Assembly: GCA_012934845.2 (NCBI GenBank)
Contig: WNNJ02001920.1
Coordinates: forward strand, 29,786 to 93,785
Direction of reading: 5' to 3'
DNA: 64,000 nucleotides
From: Pomphorhynchus laevis
Lineage: Eukaryota; Acanthocephala; Palaeacanthocephala; Echinorhynchida; Pomphorhynchidae
Positions 45,410-57,179 of this stretch are shown here, one piece after another. The position numbers and the translations under genes were made by a program. The stretch's first letter is position 1. Every line of letters begins with the position of its first letter. The notes under the pieces are model-generated. The model was not told the DNA's origin, did not search any database, and saw nothing but the letters and a program-made list of their open reading frames with translations.

Positions 45410-48230
45410 AATAAATAAATTAGATAAGTTACATGACAGAGTGAGATCTGTACTGAATTTCGAATCGAATATATTTGACAAATTTGATGGTCAGCCATAT
45501 CCCGTATTTGTACATCCATGAATCAAGCAGTGACAAAGTAGTGACCAATTGTTTTTAAAAGATATTAATCCGATCATTTTACTGCCTACTTATTTATTAA
45601 TATAAATTAATAATAAATATTTTAATCTTAATATTTTATAACTTTAATCTTTATTTATAAAAATAAATAAAAAATTATTTAAAAAAATATTTATATTTTT
45701 AGAAATATAAATACTATAAAATTAAAAAAATAAATGCTACAAAACTTTAATCTTTATTAATATAAATAAATATTTTAGTATATAGAAAAAGTTAATTCAA
45801 TTTCAATGAATGGATTAATAAATAATACACGATAATAAATAATACTCTGTCTACTTATGTTATACTATAAGTTATTATATAAATTATTATTTAATTAATA
45901 ATAACTATTTAAATCTTAAATAGTTATTGTGTCGAACTATTCATTTACGCAACATAACAGAGAGGAAAAATACATGCTGATGAAGTATTTCATATAATGA
46001 AATTTAATTTATAAAATTTAATTTTAAAATTTAAAATTTAATTTAATATTTATATTATATCTTATTCTGTTACAAATCATATTTTTTACATAAAAATCAA
46101 TGTAATTATTATTAGAATTAGACTTTTTGTTTAAATTTTGCAAAAACGGGTAATCAGATCATTTAACTGTCTACTTATTTTATACTATAAAAAGGTTATT
46201 ATATAAATTATTTTCTAATTAATAATAACTATCTAAATCTTTAAATTTTATATAATTAAAAGTTATATAAGGTAAGAAAATTAGAGACGAATTCATAAAT
46301 ATTGGGGTTCGTCTTAATCATAGACAATAAAACGAGCAAAAGCTCAAAGTTGCATCACAACACTAAAAAATAAAAGAATAGAAAAAAATGTATAAGTCAT
46401 TCATGGCCTACCACAGGCACTGCTTATATCCATGTAGATTATGCGAATTGATTATCGTATCATCTTGGCTATTCCATATAAAAATAATTCGCTGGGAATA
46501 TTGTATTATTAGAATTATTTATTAGAATTCAACTCTGCGTTAAATTTGCAAATTTGTTAATCAGATTATTTAACTCTATATAAATATATATAAATTATTT
46601 ATAAATTAATAATAACTATTTAAATCTTAAAATTTTATGTAATTAGAATTTATATAAAGTTAGAAATCGAATTTATATTTATAAAATATATTTATATATA
46701 AATATTTGTAGATAAATATTTATATAAATTTAAATATTTATATAAATATAATATATAAAATATATTTAAATATTTATATATATTTATTAATTAATTAATT
46801 TATAAATCAAATTTTTATGAAAATATTGAACAATATAGAGAACAATATTGCAAAATAGTTTTGAAATAATATCAGTAACATTATGTTGATGCATTAATGT
46901 TAGCAGTTGGTCTGTGTGTCGGATTGAGGTTAAGCGTGCGATAGTCAAGCTCCATTTGTAATGGCAAACAAATGTTTCTTGTCAATTAGAATACAAGGCA
47001 CCTGCAACACATGCTTAGAGGTTCATCAAATTGATTGCGTCAAAAACAGTTAGTAAAAATATTATTACTATATTCGAATTAAGATTAGAAGTCATATGGG
47101 GAAACTGCTATGTTCTACTATACAAAATTGCCATGTTCACTTATCCGATATACTATGGATAATTACATTTAAGTCGACTGGAATTATTTTAATGACAAAA
47201 TCATTATTTTTTCAAGCATCGTGTGAATACTTGAAAAAGACAAACATTCCTTTTATTGGATACTTGAAATGGAAAACAGTCGAATACTCCTGTCTATAAT
47301 TTTATTTTCACTAACATGAAACATATTATAGAAAGTATATCATTCGTATGTTCTTGATCAAGTTGAAGGACAATGCCCACAGTCTAATATCATTATAGTC
47401 CCTTAAGATTGCCTTCATTCAACACATTTTAATGCTAACTATTAGTCTATTCGCAAAATGATAGTCTAAATTTTGTATAAAACATTTCCTGTGGTTTATT
47501 CCCTTCGTTTAATTTCATTAGTAATTAGACATTTCACACGTGTATGTGAAATTGTTATAGGGTGGAAGTTAATATACTCGTTATCAGATTTAAAACTATT
47601 TATTCTTAGTTTTGTTATTAGGTTAAATTTATGCCTAATTGACCTAATTGGTACAATAATAATAACGTATTTTAAACTCAAAAACGAATTGTATTCTTTG
47701 TGTATTATTATCGTTATCGTCTTTCATTTTATAGTTCAAGTTAACGTATAATTTCATATTCTCATTGACACAATTACAACAAAGTATGTATGGTATCTCC
47801 ATAATTACAAATAAATGATACTTAGAGATAGAAAAGATAAAATAATACATAAAGCAGACATCATCAATGAGTACGCTTCATTCAACAGTCACAGATATCA
47901 GGTCTTTGCTTCTTCCCTAAATCAAATTTTGATTATTTGAAGAAAAAAACTTATTTCAGTTTAAAAGTAATCCTACGCCAGTCATATGATTAATCCGATA
48001 GTCAGCGATCAAAGCTCTTATTTCTTGCAAAGGAGAATCTGCTTAAAATGATAATCCTTTGTGCATATATACTTTCCTCGTCTGTGCATTTTGTATCATC
48101 GACTTTTACCACATAGCTCACTTTAATTTATTTTCCTTGCGGTTTTTCATGATCTTGAAGTATTTTGAAGGGGTTTTCACAATCGCTTTTTTAGCATCTG
48201 GTCAATATATCGCGAATAAATGATCATCAA
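45410..48230. other. No gene supported
   Basis: Very AT-rich, with further decayed PLE-end marks (near 46150 and 46560). Frames of 67 and 92 codons at 47096-47299 and 47473-47751 are hydrophobic or low-complexity and carry no motif I recognise. 47900-48230 may include decayed upstream PLE sequence. Confidence 0.4.
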
Positions 48231-48239
48231 GAGTGGAAT

Positions 48240-49080
48240 TAGGAAACGCTCTTATGAAAGATCACAGGAAGATTTTATATGCTTTCTAAAGCACACAAGG
48301 AAATAACTCCATGTCCGGGTCAATCAATCGTAAGTAATAACGGCACAGCATCAGAGCAACTTTCCAAGTACCTCGTCTCATTACTAAAACCGGCCTTAAA
48401 ATATGTTTCATCATATATATCTAACACTAACGATTTTGTGAATAAATTAATAGATATTAAATCTTCGCTAAGAGACAACACCATGATGATGACGATGGAC
48501 ATCGAAGCTGATGATGGACACCATGATGGACATTGGTTGTGCTATGGGAACACCAGTCGCACCCCTCTTTGTTGTATTGTATGTGGCCGCTTTCGAATAA
48601 ACGTTTTTCGAAAATAGAAAAATTCGCCCCTTAACTTATGTGCGTTACATAGACGACATATTTTTACTATGGAATGAATCACGCGAGTCATTATTAACAG
48701 CAGTCAACGATCTGAACGCACTAGGTTTATTGCATTTCGAAATGTAGGAAAAACAATCTTCAAACACGATTATATAGAAAACAGACTTGGAAGCCGGCAT
48801 ACTTACATGCGTCAAGCAACCATGCCCCGCAAATAAAACGGAACGTTATTTATAATGAAATAATGAGTGCGAGAAAATTATGCTCTGAGGAATCAGAATT
48901 TTATAAAAAAATGAAAACATCAGAGTATTTTAAACAACGTGGATATAAAAGACGTCAAGTACAGGTAGAGCAATAGATAAGGTTATATTTAAGAATAGAA
49001 ATTGGTTTATTAAATCTCGAGTAAAAGGCATCACGAATAAGGTTAGCTGGGTGAGCTTTGAATTTCATCAAGCTTTGCAC
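48240..49080 (+). pseudogene. Reverse transcriptase of a second PLE family
   Basis: MLSKAHKEITPCPGQSIVSN (48279-48340) is the PLE RT block usually reading LPKxHK...RPIVS. SSYISNTNDFVNKL and MTMDIEAD (first catalytic Asp region) follow. In a shifted frame, MDIGCAMGTPVAPLF and then VRYIDDIFLLW (48645-48680) carry the catalytic Asp pair, here intact. After this come ASSNHAP and a KTSEYFKQRGYKRRQ block. It differs clearly from the Naiad-type copies in sequence and composition. Several breaks are present. The nuclease domain follows the RT in this family. Confidence 0.8.
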
Positions 49081-49488
49081 TAATAATAAGGATTTTATTA
49101 ACAACTATATAACCGATAAGAAAAAAAGATAACTAACTATCTAAAAAAGCGAGACAATAAAGAATAAGTTTCCAAAAAAGATCGCTCTTCGTCGTCTTCA
49201 TTCATCATGGCCTCAGGTCCGGCGGGATCTGAGCCCCACAGCCAATCCAACACGCCGCCCTTCGACTGAACCACCCGGGGTCATTCACCCCCCCCGAAGA
49301 GTCCAATCGGAGCGGACTATGCTGGGTAAACGCGAGATGAGCAGCTTGAGAAACCTTAGCCTTTGCTCTGGGGGACGTCCTCTAGAAAAGAAGACTAATC
49401 CCGAGATAGCCCAGGTGCCCCAGAGGCGCACCTGGGTTTTCCCTATTAATGACAGATGCTGGGCCCGTTTCAGGGCCCATCATCTGTC
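49081..49488 (-). mobile_element. 5'-truncated LINE insertion inside the second PLE
   Basis: Antisense LINE 3' end: thumb region (GGGCCC...CAGGTGCGCC), ORF2 end, 3' UTR and tail AATAAAATCCTTATTATTA at 49081-49099. The inverted PLE copy at 49880-50440 is uninterrupted at this point and shows the empty site. There, 15 bases (50215-50229) are present that the insertion replaced. At the LINE 5' junction, CATCTGTC (49481-49488) is the inverse of GACAGATG at 49451-49458, a small templated inversion. Confidence 0.8.
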
Positions 49489-49880
49489 ATGGAACAAGCA
49501 ATTGCATCTACTATCTCAGAATTCAGTAGTAGAGCGTACGTTCGAGTAACGCTATCTAATAATATTAAAATTCGTAATAGATTAGTAAGATCGAAATTTA
49601 TCAGATCAATGCTACCGCGCAAAGAGCATTATTGCAGACCATGTGAAGATAAACGATGTAAAACCTGTATTGATATATGTCCAACAAAATTATTCAAAAG
49701 CACAATAACAAATCCCATATACACTGTCAAATATGATCTTAATTGCAAATCAAAAAACCTGATATATCTTTTGGCATGTTCAGTTTGTGAAATACAGTAT
49801 GTTGGTGTTACATCTGATCATATGCACAAACGCACGAATCTTAGGAAATGCAGATCAAAACAAAAAACAAAGTTGTGATT
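49489..49880 (+). pseudogene. C-terminal zinc finger and GIY-YIG nuclease of the second PLE
   Basis: MEQAIASTISEFSSRAYVRV is followed by basic sequence, paired cysteines (CRPCEDKRCKTC), YTVKYDLNCKSKNLIYLLAC and CEIQYVGVTSDHMHKR. The last two carry the GIY and YIG equivalents. Together with the RT at 48240-49080 this gives the order RT, then finger and GIY-YIG, the canonical Penelope/Neptune order. The frame breaks after residue 130 and an inverted copy begins. Confidence 0.78.
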
Positions 49881-50440
49881 CAGCACTTACATAATAGAAA
49901 GAATTTAAACTTATGTTTAGGATTTTCCAAGAAAATCCTGAGCATAGGTTTAAATTAACTACAATTGAAGATGCATTATTGAATATGGGATTTGTTATTG
50001 TGCTTTTGAATAATTTTGTTGGACATATATCAAAACAGGTTTTACATCGTTTATCTTCACATGGTCTGGAATAATATTCTTTGCGCGGTAGCATTGATCT
50101 GATAAATTTCGATTTTACTAATCTATTACGAATTTTAATATTACTAGATAGCGTTAATCGAACGTACGCTCTACTACTGAATTCTGAGATAGTAGATGCA
50201 AGTGCTTGTTCCATATCGTATTTTACACAGTGCAAAGCTTGATGAAATTCAAAGCTCACCCAGCTAACCTTATTCGTGATGCCTTATACTCGAGATTTAA
50301 TAAACAAATTTCTATTCTTAGATATAACCTTATCTATTGCTCTACCTGTACTTGACGTCTTTTATATCTACGTTGTTTAAAATACTCTGATGTTTTCAAT
50401 TTCTTTATAAAATTCTGATTCCTCAGAGCATAATCTTATC
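49880..50440 (-). mobile_element. Inverted duplicate of the second PLE (RT end to zinc finger)
   Basis: The minus frame 50259-49855 gives SFEFHQALHCVKYDMEQALA without interruption, then the same finger (CEDKRCKTCFDICPTKLF). Sequence up to about 50440 matches 48890-49080. With the plus copy it forms an inverted repeat centred near 49880. Confidence 0.8.
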
Positions 50441-50800
50441 GCCCTCACCAGTATGTTGGTAAAACATCTGATCATATGTACAAACGCATAAATCTTAGAC
50501 GCTCGCAGATCAAAACAAAAAACAAAGCCGTGAAGCAGCAGTGACACATATCCAAGAAAATCATGAGCATAGGTTTAAATTAACTATAGTTGAAGATGCC
50601 TTATCGGATACAAATGAACGGAGAAGAAAAGAACTGTACTGGACAGCACAGCTTATGTCCGGCCTTAAAAGAGCATTAACAAATAAACAGCTGTCCTTGT
50701 AAAATTGGTGTGAGATTCGTCCGCCCTTATACGTTGTATAATAACTCAAGTGAGTGCAACTATTTACTGGTGGTAAGCGATAGTAACTGAAGAAGGCATC
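50440..50800 (+). pseudogene. GIY-YIG nuclease C-terminal part of the second PLE
   Basis: QYVGKTSDHMYKRINLRRSQ (from 50450) restarts the nuclease where the plus copy broke off. In another frame HRFKLTIVEDAL, RRRKELYWTAQLM follow, the usual end of this domain with its late Glu. It ends near 50700-50800. The arrangement suggests a PLE interrupted by its own inverted copy. Confidence 0.72.
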
Positions 50801-50879
50801 AGCCGAAACTAGTGTTTAAAAAATCTATCTTTATCTTTGTTGTTTCAATAATTTAACTGATTGAACAATTATATATATA

Positions 50880-51030
50880 ATAGTGGTGCATAGATGTGCT
50901 GAGTAAACAACGGTCCAGGATTTCTTACAAAATACGACATTTTATGAAATTGCGTTGTTTGATAGACTGGACTTTGATTCACGACTTTCAGTCACGATGT
51001 CACTTCTAGACGATCACTTCAGCATTAAAC
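50880..51030 (+). repeat. Partial copy of the GACTTTCAGTCAC repeat
   Basis: AACAACGGTCCAGGATTTCTTAC-like sequence (50910), then GATTCACGACTTTCAGTCAC and CACTTCTAGACGATCACTT. It matches 16010-15940 in reverse and 58440-58530. Confidence 0.6.
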
Positions 51031-52226
51031 TGGCCGTTGGAACATATCTCTTTGTTAAACGTGATAACTTGCATTTATTCTTATTAGATTTTGATATAGT
51101 CTAGCAGCATTAATAGGAAAAAGCTGTTGTAAATTCGACCATAATGATTTTTAAGTGCTTTGGTCAATTCGATGCAAGCATCCCTAAGATTTTTGTTCCA
51201 TTTTTGACCGCAACTGTTTGAGGAAACTGATCAACGTGAACCTTATTTATGTGCAGATGAAGTCCTTTGGGTATAACAGTGTTCTGAAGGCACGCTGTTA
51301 AGAATTGAATATGTTCTTCGGCTTGTGTTTGATATTGCAGACACTGTCTAATCAGCAGGGTCTCACTTGAAACACGATCACGTAATGAAAAAGTTGATTA
51401 AAGCTGACGGTCAGGATTCGTCATGGATACGATCATATAATGAAAACACTGACAAATAGTTCCAAAATTATTATTGACAACGCTTCAATTTTGGATTGCA
51501 CAGTTAGCTGTGCAATCCAACATTTTCCCTTATTTTTGTTATCCTTAAGGTCATCCAATGATTTAACTGAATCATCTGAATAACTGTATAATTAAATAGT
51601 TTCTCGTTTACGTGACCATAGCTTAGTTGATGTTGTACAATGTCATCTATTATAATCTTTTTCTTTATCATCTACGCCGGTTGTTTATCTATATGCTTAA
51701 CGCATTGGCCGTCTCTTTAATGTATTGAATAGTACATAGGCTGCAAGTAGCTGCAAATATGTAATGAGGCAAAATTGACTTTGCAATCGATCTTCATAAG
51801 ATACTTACTATTTGTCACTCCGCAGCGAATACACCTTACTACTTTGTAGGTTTTACATATGGGCCGGTCCCAATGCTGACAAACGTATTGTTTCGATACT
51901 CTTTTGTTATTTGTATGAGATACAAATCGTGACATCATCAATTGCTGTTTTATGGTCTTTACACTTTTGAAAAATATCATGGGAAGATTTCCTGTTACAC
52001 CCACAGTGCCAATAGGCCTTCACTATGTCGCGATGAACTTATTGTAGCGCGGATGATATTGATAAATTGCCCTTGTTTGTAATGCCTTACTTCTGCGTTT
52101 AAGGAGCAATTCGTTTCTCTTGCGTTGGCCGATTGGCGAATTTCACGATCTATTTCTAGCTTTGTATACCCCATTTCAGAAAATCGCTTTTAATTGCTAG
52201 TATGGTTTATACCTTGCCGTTAACTT
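51030..52226 (-). other. Unidentified; weak transposase-like Cys/His frame
   Basis: The minus frame 52004-51717 contains VCQHWDRPICKTYKVVRCIR then CGVT and DCKVNFASLHIC. Its Cys spacing vaguely recalls the C-terminal Cys-rich domain of piggyBac-type transposases, but no catalytic region was found. Sequence upstream (52100-52005) looks coding-like in other frames. An inverted repeat TTGGATTGCACAG/CTGTGCAATCCAA lies at 51492-51520. No firm call. Confidence 0.25.
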
Positions 52227-52241
52227 GCTGGATATTTTAAT
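52227..52241. repeat. Target-site duplication, LINE 3' side
   Basis: GCTGGATATTTTAAT, identical to 56117-56131. Confidence 0.85.
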
Positions 52242-52372
52242 AATAATAAAGAATTTATTAAATACACCAAAATATAGCATGCAAGAATAAAAAAGGTAGG
52301 TTATAACTAACTCAGATAAAAAATGACAGAATTTTTCTTTCGTTTTTCATCTTCCCTTTCTCTTTCATGGCC

Positions 52373-54831
52373 TTAGGTCCAGGGGGATCTGAGCGCCACT
52401 CCCAACCGATCCAACACGCCGCCTTCCGACTGAACCACCCGGGGTCTTTCACCCCCCCCCCGAAGAATCCAATCGGCGCGGACTATGCTTGGTAAACGAG
52501 AGACGAGGAGCTTAAGAAACCTTAGCCTTTGCTCTGGGGGACGTCCTATTGAGAAGAAGACTAATCCCGAGATACCCCAAGTGCCCAAATAGGCGCACCT
52601 GGGCTTTCCCTTTCAATGACAGATGCTGAGCCTGTTTCAGGGCCAACCTAGCTTTCTTCAGGATACGTTTGAGTCTATCCAGGTCAGCTTTCGCCGACCA
52701 GTTCACCGTAACGGTGAACCCCATGTATTTTACTCGACTTGTGAAGGTGGGAAGTGGTTCAGAGGCAAATATGGAGGAGAGCGCAGAGAGTGCTAATCTC
52801 TTAAGTTTTTGTTTTGTAGCAGGGGTGCCATGAAAGACGACCAACTGCGATTTAGCTGAGTTTAAAATAAGATTAGATATGGGTAACTGGTCTTTTAATC
52901 TTAAAAAGAAATGGCTGATGTCAGAGACTACGTCTTTACACCTGTGTCCAGTGAACAGGGCTGTGGTGTCATCAGCGTACACCACAAGACGTTGTTCGCG
53001 TTTAAATATTTTGAATAGGTTAATAGAGGCAGCAAGATATAAGATAGGAGAAAGTGGGGATCCTTGAGGTACAACCGTAATAGGGTATAACTGACGCGCA
53101 TCAGGGTCGTCTTAATAGTAAAATCGCTTGGTATACAGCAGGATCTCCACTCTGTTCACAATTCTCGCAGGCAACCCGAGGGACCTGAGAGAAGAGATCA
53201 CAAAGGAAATGGAGATGCGGTCAAATGCAGCAGAAAAGTCAAGGAAAACAGCCACAACCAGACGATGGCTATTATCCCGACAAAACTGCTCCACCTCACC
53301 AACTGCTGAATGGACCGAGCGACCTTTGACGAACCCATGAAAACCTGGAGGGATCAAATTACGCCTACTTAAATGGTCGCGGATTTTACGCGCAAGCACT
53401 TTTTCGTAAATCGAGACGAGGGCATTTTGAATCGAAATGGGTCGCAGATCTTTAGGGCATGAACAGGATTTTTTCTTAGGAAGAAAAACACGCTTACTAA
53501 TATTGGTGCCTGCTACATCGGATGGGGAGGCTAAAAGCATGGTGACGGCCACCTCTCTTCTCTGATCAGCTGTCAAAAGCTGACAGACCCGAGAAGAAAG
53601 TGGAAAGACGGATTTGGATATGACCGGGAGTAGACCCCAGGAGTTAAGGATATCCGAAACAGATAGATCCCTACTCCTGAAGTTACACCAAGGCGGGATT
53701 GGTTGAGGTGATAGAGTGGCTCCATAGTTGTGTAGGGCTAATGACTCTTTTAAAACTTTATCAAGGCCAACATTCCCTATCCAACCCAATGCTCTATCCT
53801 TCCAGCAAACAAACTTCTCCTTCTTGAAAATCTTCCAAAAGGAAGACTTAGAAGGGTTAAGACGAGCAATACTCGTCCTATCCCTACTCAGCTGGAACCT
53901 ATATCTAGTGCTCCAGTATTCATTCGAGAGAGCCTGTCTGGCGGAAACAGAGAGATTAGAGAGGTTAAGCAATTTCGCTAGGACCTTGAGTTTTGTCGGA
54001 GTAGGATTGTATATACGACCTTTATAGGTAGTTGATAAAATCGCTGTAGCTTGCGAAAAGAGGTAGGTATTAAATTCGGTCAAACTCTCATTTCCTATTT
54101 TGGGAAAGAGTTGGATAGCGCTTGAAAGAGGGCCACTCTGATCGGATCAAAGTGAAACCTCCTTCGAAGCAACATATCTTCCTCAATCCTCCAACGAATA
54201 AGGTCGTGAGAGGTGGACAATTGCTGGCGCGACCGCGCAGTGCAGAAGGGTTTTAACAACCACCTCGAGTGAAGCAGTAAAATTTCGAGGATAGAATTTG
54301 TTGATGTGCAATGAAAGGTAGGTGACGGGGGTTTGTTAATAAGATAACCGTTCCTAGCTCTGCGAAGTGCTGCATTGATCCAACGACCAGTTCTGTTGTT
54401 GAAATCCCCAAGTATCATGTCATAACCGCTGTCAATAATACTATCCAGGAGGTCACGGTTTTTGTGAATTCCCCCTGGACGGATGTAGACATTGGTTAGA
54501 CTTATGCGTTTACCGTTCTTACTGAGTGAAACTACTAAACAAGAAAGGGCTGGACATGAGTAGTTTAATAGGAGGGAGGACCTTAAGGAGCACTTAACTA
54601 AGGTCAAGAGTCCTTGAGATGAAGAGGAGTGAGGTGGGGTTATGTACGGAGTATAGTGGGAACATATATGCTTTGGGATAAATCGAGTAATGTCCTGGGG
54701 GAGACGGATAGACCGCATCTCCTAAGGACTATAACATCTGCATCTTTACCAGATAGAAGTCTAAGGGCGGAAGCACCTCCCGAGTTCCACTGAAGGATAT
54801 TCAGTGAAAAAGGCTCACGAGTACTCTGCAT
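52373..54831 (-). pseudogene. LINE ORF2 (endonuclease plus RT, no RNase H)
   Basis: The endonuclease spans 54831-54095: LNILQWNSGGASALRL, ISLTNVYIRPGGIHKN and MILGDFNNRTGRW. The RT follows at 54083-53112: FLPKKKSCSCPKDLRPISIQ, VKGRSVHSAVGEVEQFCRD, AVFLDFSAAFDRISI (first catalytic Asp) and LPARIVNRVEILLYTKR. The frame 52985-52373 continues with VYADDTTALF (catalytic Asp pair) and the thumb. About 820 codons in total over four frames. The domain order EN-RT without RNase H fits Jockey-type LINEs; the exact clade is not certain by eye. Confidence 0.87.
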
Positions 54832-54879
54832 TGTGATGGATTAGTTGGATGGGGGATTGCCTACCTATACAGAGCTAAG

Positions 54880-56095
54880 TTACCTATACAGTGCAGTAAA
54901 GTTACCCTTCCCACAACTAGCCCCCTCCAGGGAAGGTACTTGCCCCTGGGCAATATCATCATTTCCCTTAGTCATACGTCGAATAAGCTTCCCGATCTTG
55001 ATCGGGGGGACGGCCTGGGCCGAAGCCCCTCTTTTTTGACTCCGGAAGAACAGATGCCACTGGAATCGTGGGATTCGTGTTGACAGCACCCACGGCCATT
55101 AGTATAAAGTTTTCCAACCTTCTATGCGACTCTGCTATCTTTATATCCATCAACCGGGATATCTCTGAGTCATCCATGCGCGGTGCGGCCACACAACAGA
55201 AGGAATTTGTAGGTTTAACCGGACGAATAAAACGGCTTCTGTACGCTATGAACTTACTGCAGCTCTTGCGCCATGCAGGATGCCCCCCCCGCAGTTTGAA
55301 CATGATTAGGGGGGGGGCGAGCAACGGTCATTCGACGACAGAGATACACAAGAAGCTGATACGCAGATACCACATGTAGGGATCCCACCGCAGCTGGAAG
55401 CCCAGTGACCCCATTTGTGACATCGGCTGCAGTGGGGGGTAGGTTAATTCGTCTATGTGGGTTATTGAGAACCGAATGTTGAACCCTACAAACGGGTTGG
55501 ATGATGATTTTGATAGAGTTTCAGCTAACTCCAATGGCGCACTACAAAAGTCAACCGGGATAGGGTTCCCGTCTCTACCCACGATTGGTCTAAGACTGGA
55601 AACTTTGAAGGTTGCCATAAACGATTGCTTGTCATATTCCTCCATTGAACATGGTAGATTGGTAACTTTGATCGAAGCCAGGATAGGCTTTATGGTAAGT
55701 TCACCGAATTCTGTAAGATTCTCGGAAAAATATTCCGCGTATTTCATTGCGAGATCAGATGTTACAAAAATTTTCACCTCGGAGGGGTGTATCTTTACAG
55801 AATTAAATAAAATCCTGTTCTTATATAGAAGCGAGAAATTTCTCAGAAATTTATTGTATAGTTGATCCCTTTCTATAGGTCTTGTTACTTTAATTAAAAT
55901 CAAGTTCCCCTTTTTCGGGATGGGGGGAAGCACCTCCCCATCGCATGAAGATAACAAAACATTACTGACCTTATCGCTATGACTTTGAGTAGAAGAACAT
56001 CCAGTACAAACCTCTTTTTCGGTTGGAATTCTGTTAGAATTTACTTGAAATTGACTATCGTTTGATAGCTCCGAAATTACTTGTACACTACACAT
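54880..56095 (-). pseudogene. LINE ORF1 (gag-like)
   Basis: Starts at ATG 56095 (MCSVQVISELSNDSQ). GEVLPPIPKKGNLILIKVTR and LYKNRILFNSVKIHPSEVKI form the conserved N-terminal domain. GRDGNPIPVDFCSAPLELAE and ITHIDELTYPP lead into the zinc-knuckle region near 55440-55270, where the frame changes. The tail (GNDDIAQGQVPSLEGA) ends at 54880, 48 bp before ORF2. Confidence 0.85.
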
Positions 56096-56116
56096 TTTGA
56101 TTCAGCAAAATAAATC

Positions 56117-56131
56117 GCTGGATATTTTAAT
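56117..56131. repeat. Target-site duplication, LINE 5' side
   Basis: GCTGGATATTTTAAT, identical to 52227-52241. Confidence 0.85.
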
Positions 56132-56687
56132 TATACGTCGTATCTCATTCTGTATAACTGATATTTTCGTACTGCTGTTATGAGCGCTTTTAGCATGTAA
56201 ATACAGATCAATGGACGGCGCCTTCCTGAAGAGTTTTGTATAAAAGCTATTTGACCTTTGATTTTCACTCGCTCAATTGTCACAGGTAAAGATCATTGAT
56301 CCATCATTTATCATTGTTATATATATGAAAAATATTATATAATATCAATCTTACTCGCTGGTATATTATTTATTCAATCTATTTACATATTATGTATACA
56401 TAATTCATTTCAAACACTATCAATCGAGTAATGAACTTGGCATAAAATTTATTTATTAAAATTTATGAAAGTTCTTTAAATTTTATTTTGTAAGAAATTT
56501 ATTCTATTTTATTTATTCTAATAAATTTTATTCAATTTATTCAATTTATTATTCTATGTAAATTTTACGACTGGCTTTGTAAATAAACTTTTAATTTTTA
56601 CGCTACGCATATTTTGCCTACAAAGTAAAGTAGCTTAGAATATATATTACCCTGTAAACTGATTAATATGTTCATAAGATATATCCG

Positions 56688-56690
<3 letters not shown>
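56132..56690. other. No gene seen
   Basis: AT-rich sequence between the LINE and the (AT)n run. Confidence 0.4.

Positions 56691-56776
<86 letters not shown>
56691..56776. repeat. (AT)43 microsatellite
   Basis: Uninterrupted AT dinucleotides over about 86 bp, just outside the right arm of the large inverted repeat. Confidence 0.95.
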
Positions 56777-56779
<3 letters not shown>

Positions 56780-57179
56780 ACACCGTTCCGGTCATTCCAT
56801 ATCTAAATTTAACGAAAATCCTGAAGAATTCAATTAACATCACACACGAGAATTTTGCAAGCAAGCAAGTGTAACACGTACATTATCGGCGTAGCTGTCT
56901 AATTAGGTCATTCAAGTCATGTTAACAAGTGAATAAAAGTTATTTTATTTACTCAAATGATTAAATAATGACTTTACAACAAATGAATATATAATAGTCA
57001 TTATATTTACTCAAAAGTCATTGTAACTACTAAATATTTCCATCAACAACACATTGGGTTAGTAAAACTTTATTGGAATATCTCTGGTATTTTAAGACAT
57101 ACAAATTACGATGGCTTGATAACTGTTTTTAACTGTTTAAATATATCATCGATTTGTAAACGGAGATTTGATACAATAT

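Larger units (their letters stand above)
43990..45410. repeat. Second cluster of the short-period repeat family (157-bp array)
   Basis: Single units lie at about 44030-44150 and 44740-44960 (plus), and inverted units follow from 44979. In the inverted part, two units repeat with a period of exactly 157 bp (45084, 45241, 45398 for the same site). On the plus strand they read CTGCTAATAGTAGTTAGCGA, then AATATCAAA and, after a loop, TTTGATCTAGCTCC, the same hairpin pair as in the 164-bp array. Units of both orientations meet at the 40-bp palindrome 44931-45018. Confidence 0.75.
52242..56116 (-). mobile_element. LINE copy D, full span, flanked by 15-bp target-site duplication
   Basis: About 3.9 kb: 5' end at 56116, ORF1 56095-54880, ORF2 54831 to about 52400, 3' UTR ending in TTCTTTATTATTATT at 52242. 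The exact 15-bp duplication at both ends shows that insertion boundaries are preserved. The 5' UTR would be only about 21 bases. Frames are broken in several places, so this copy is not expected to move. This is the best reference copy for the family's structure. Confidence 0.9.

Noticed and set aside
47473-47751. 92-codon hydrophobic frame, considered as a chemoreceptor exon
   Set aside because: No family motif and no splice context; composition alone explains it.
51717-52004. piggyBac transposase
   Set aside because: Only loose Cys spacing is seen; no DDD catalytic region and no terminal inverted repeats were found. Kept as unidentified.
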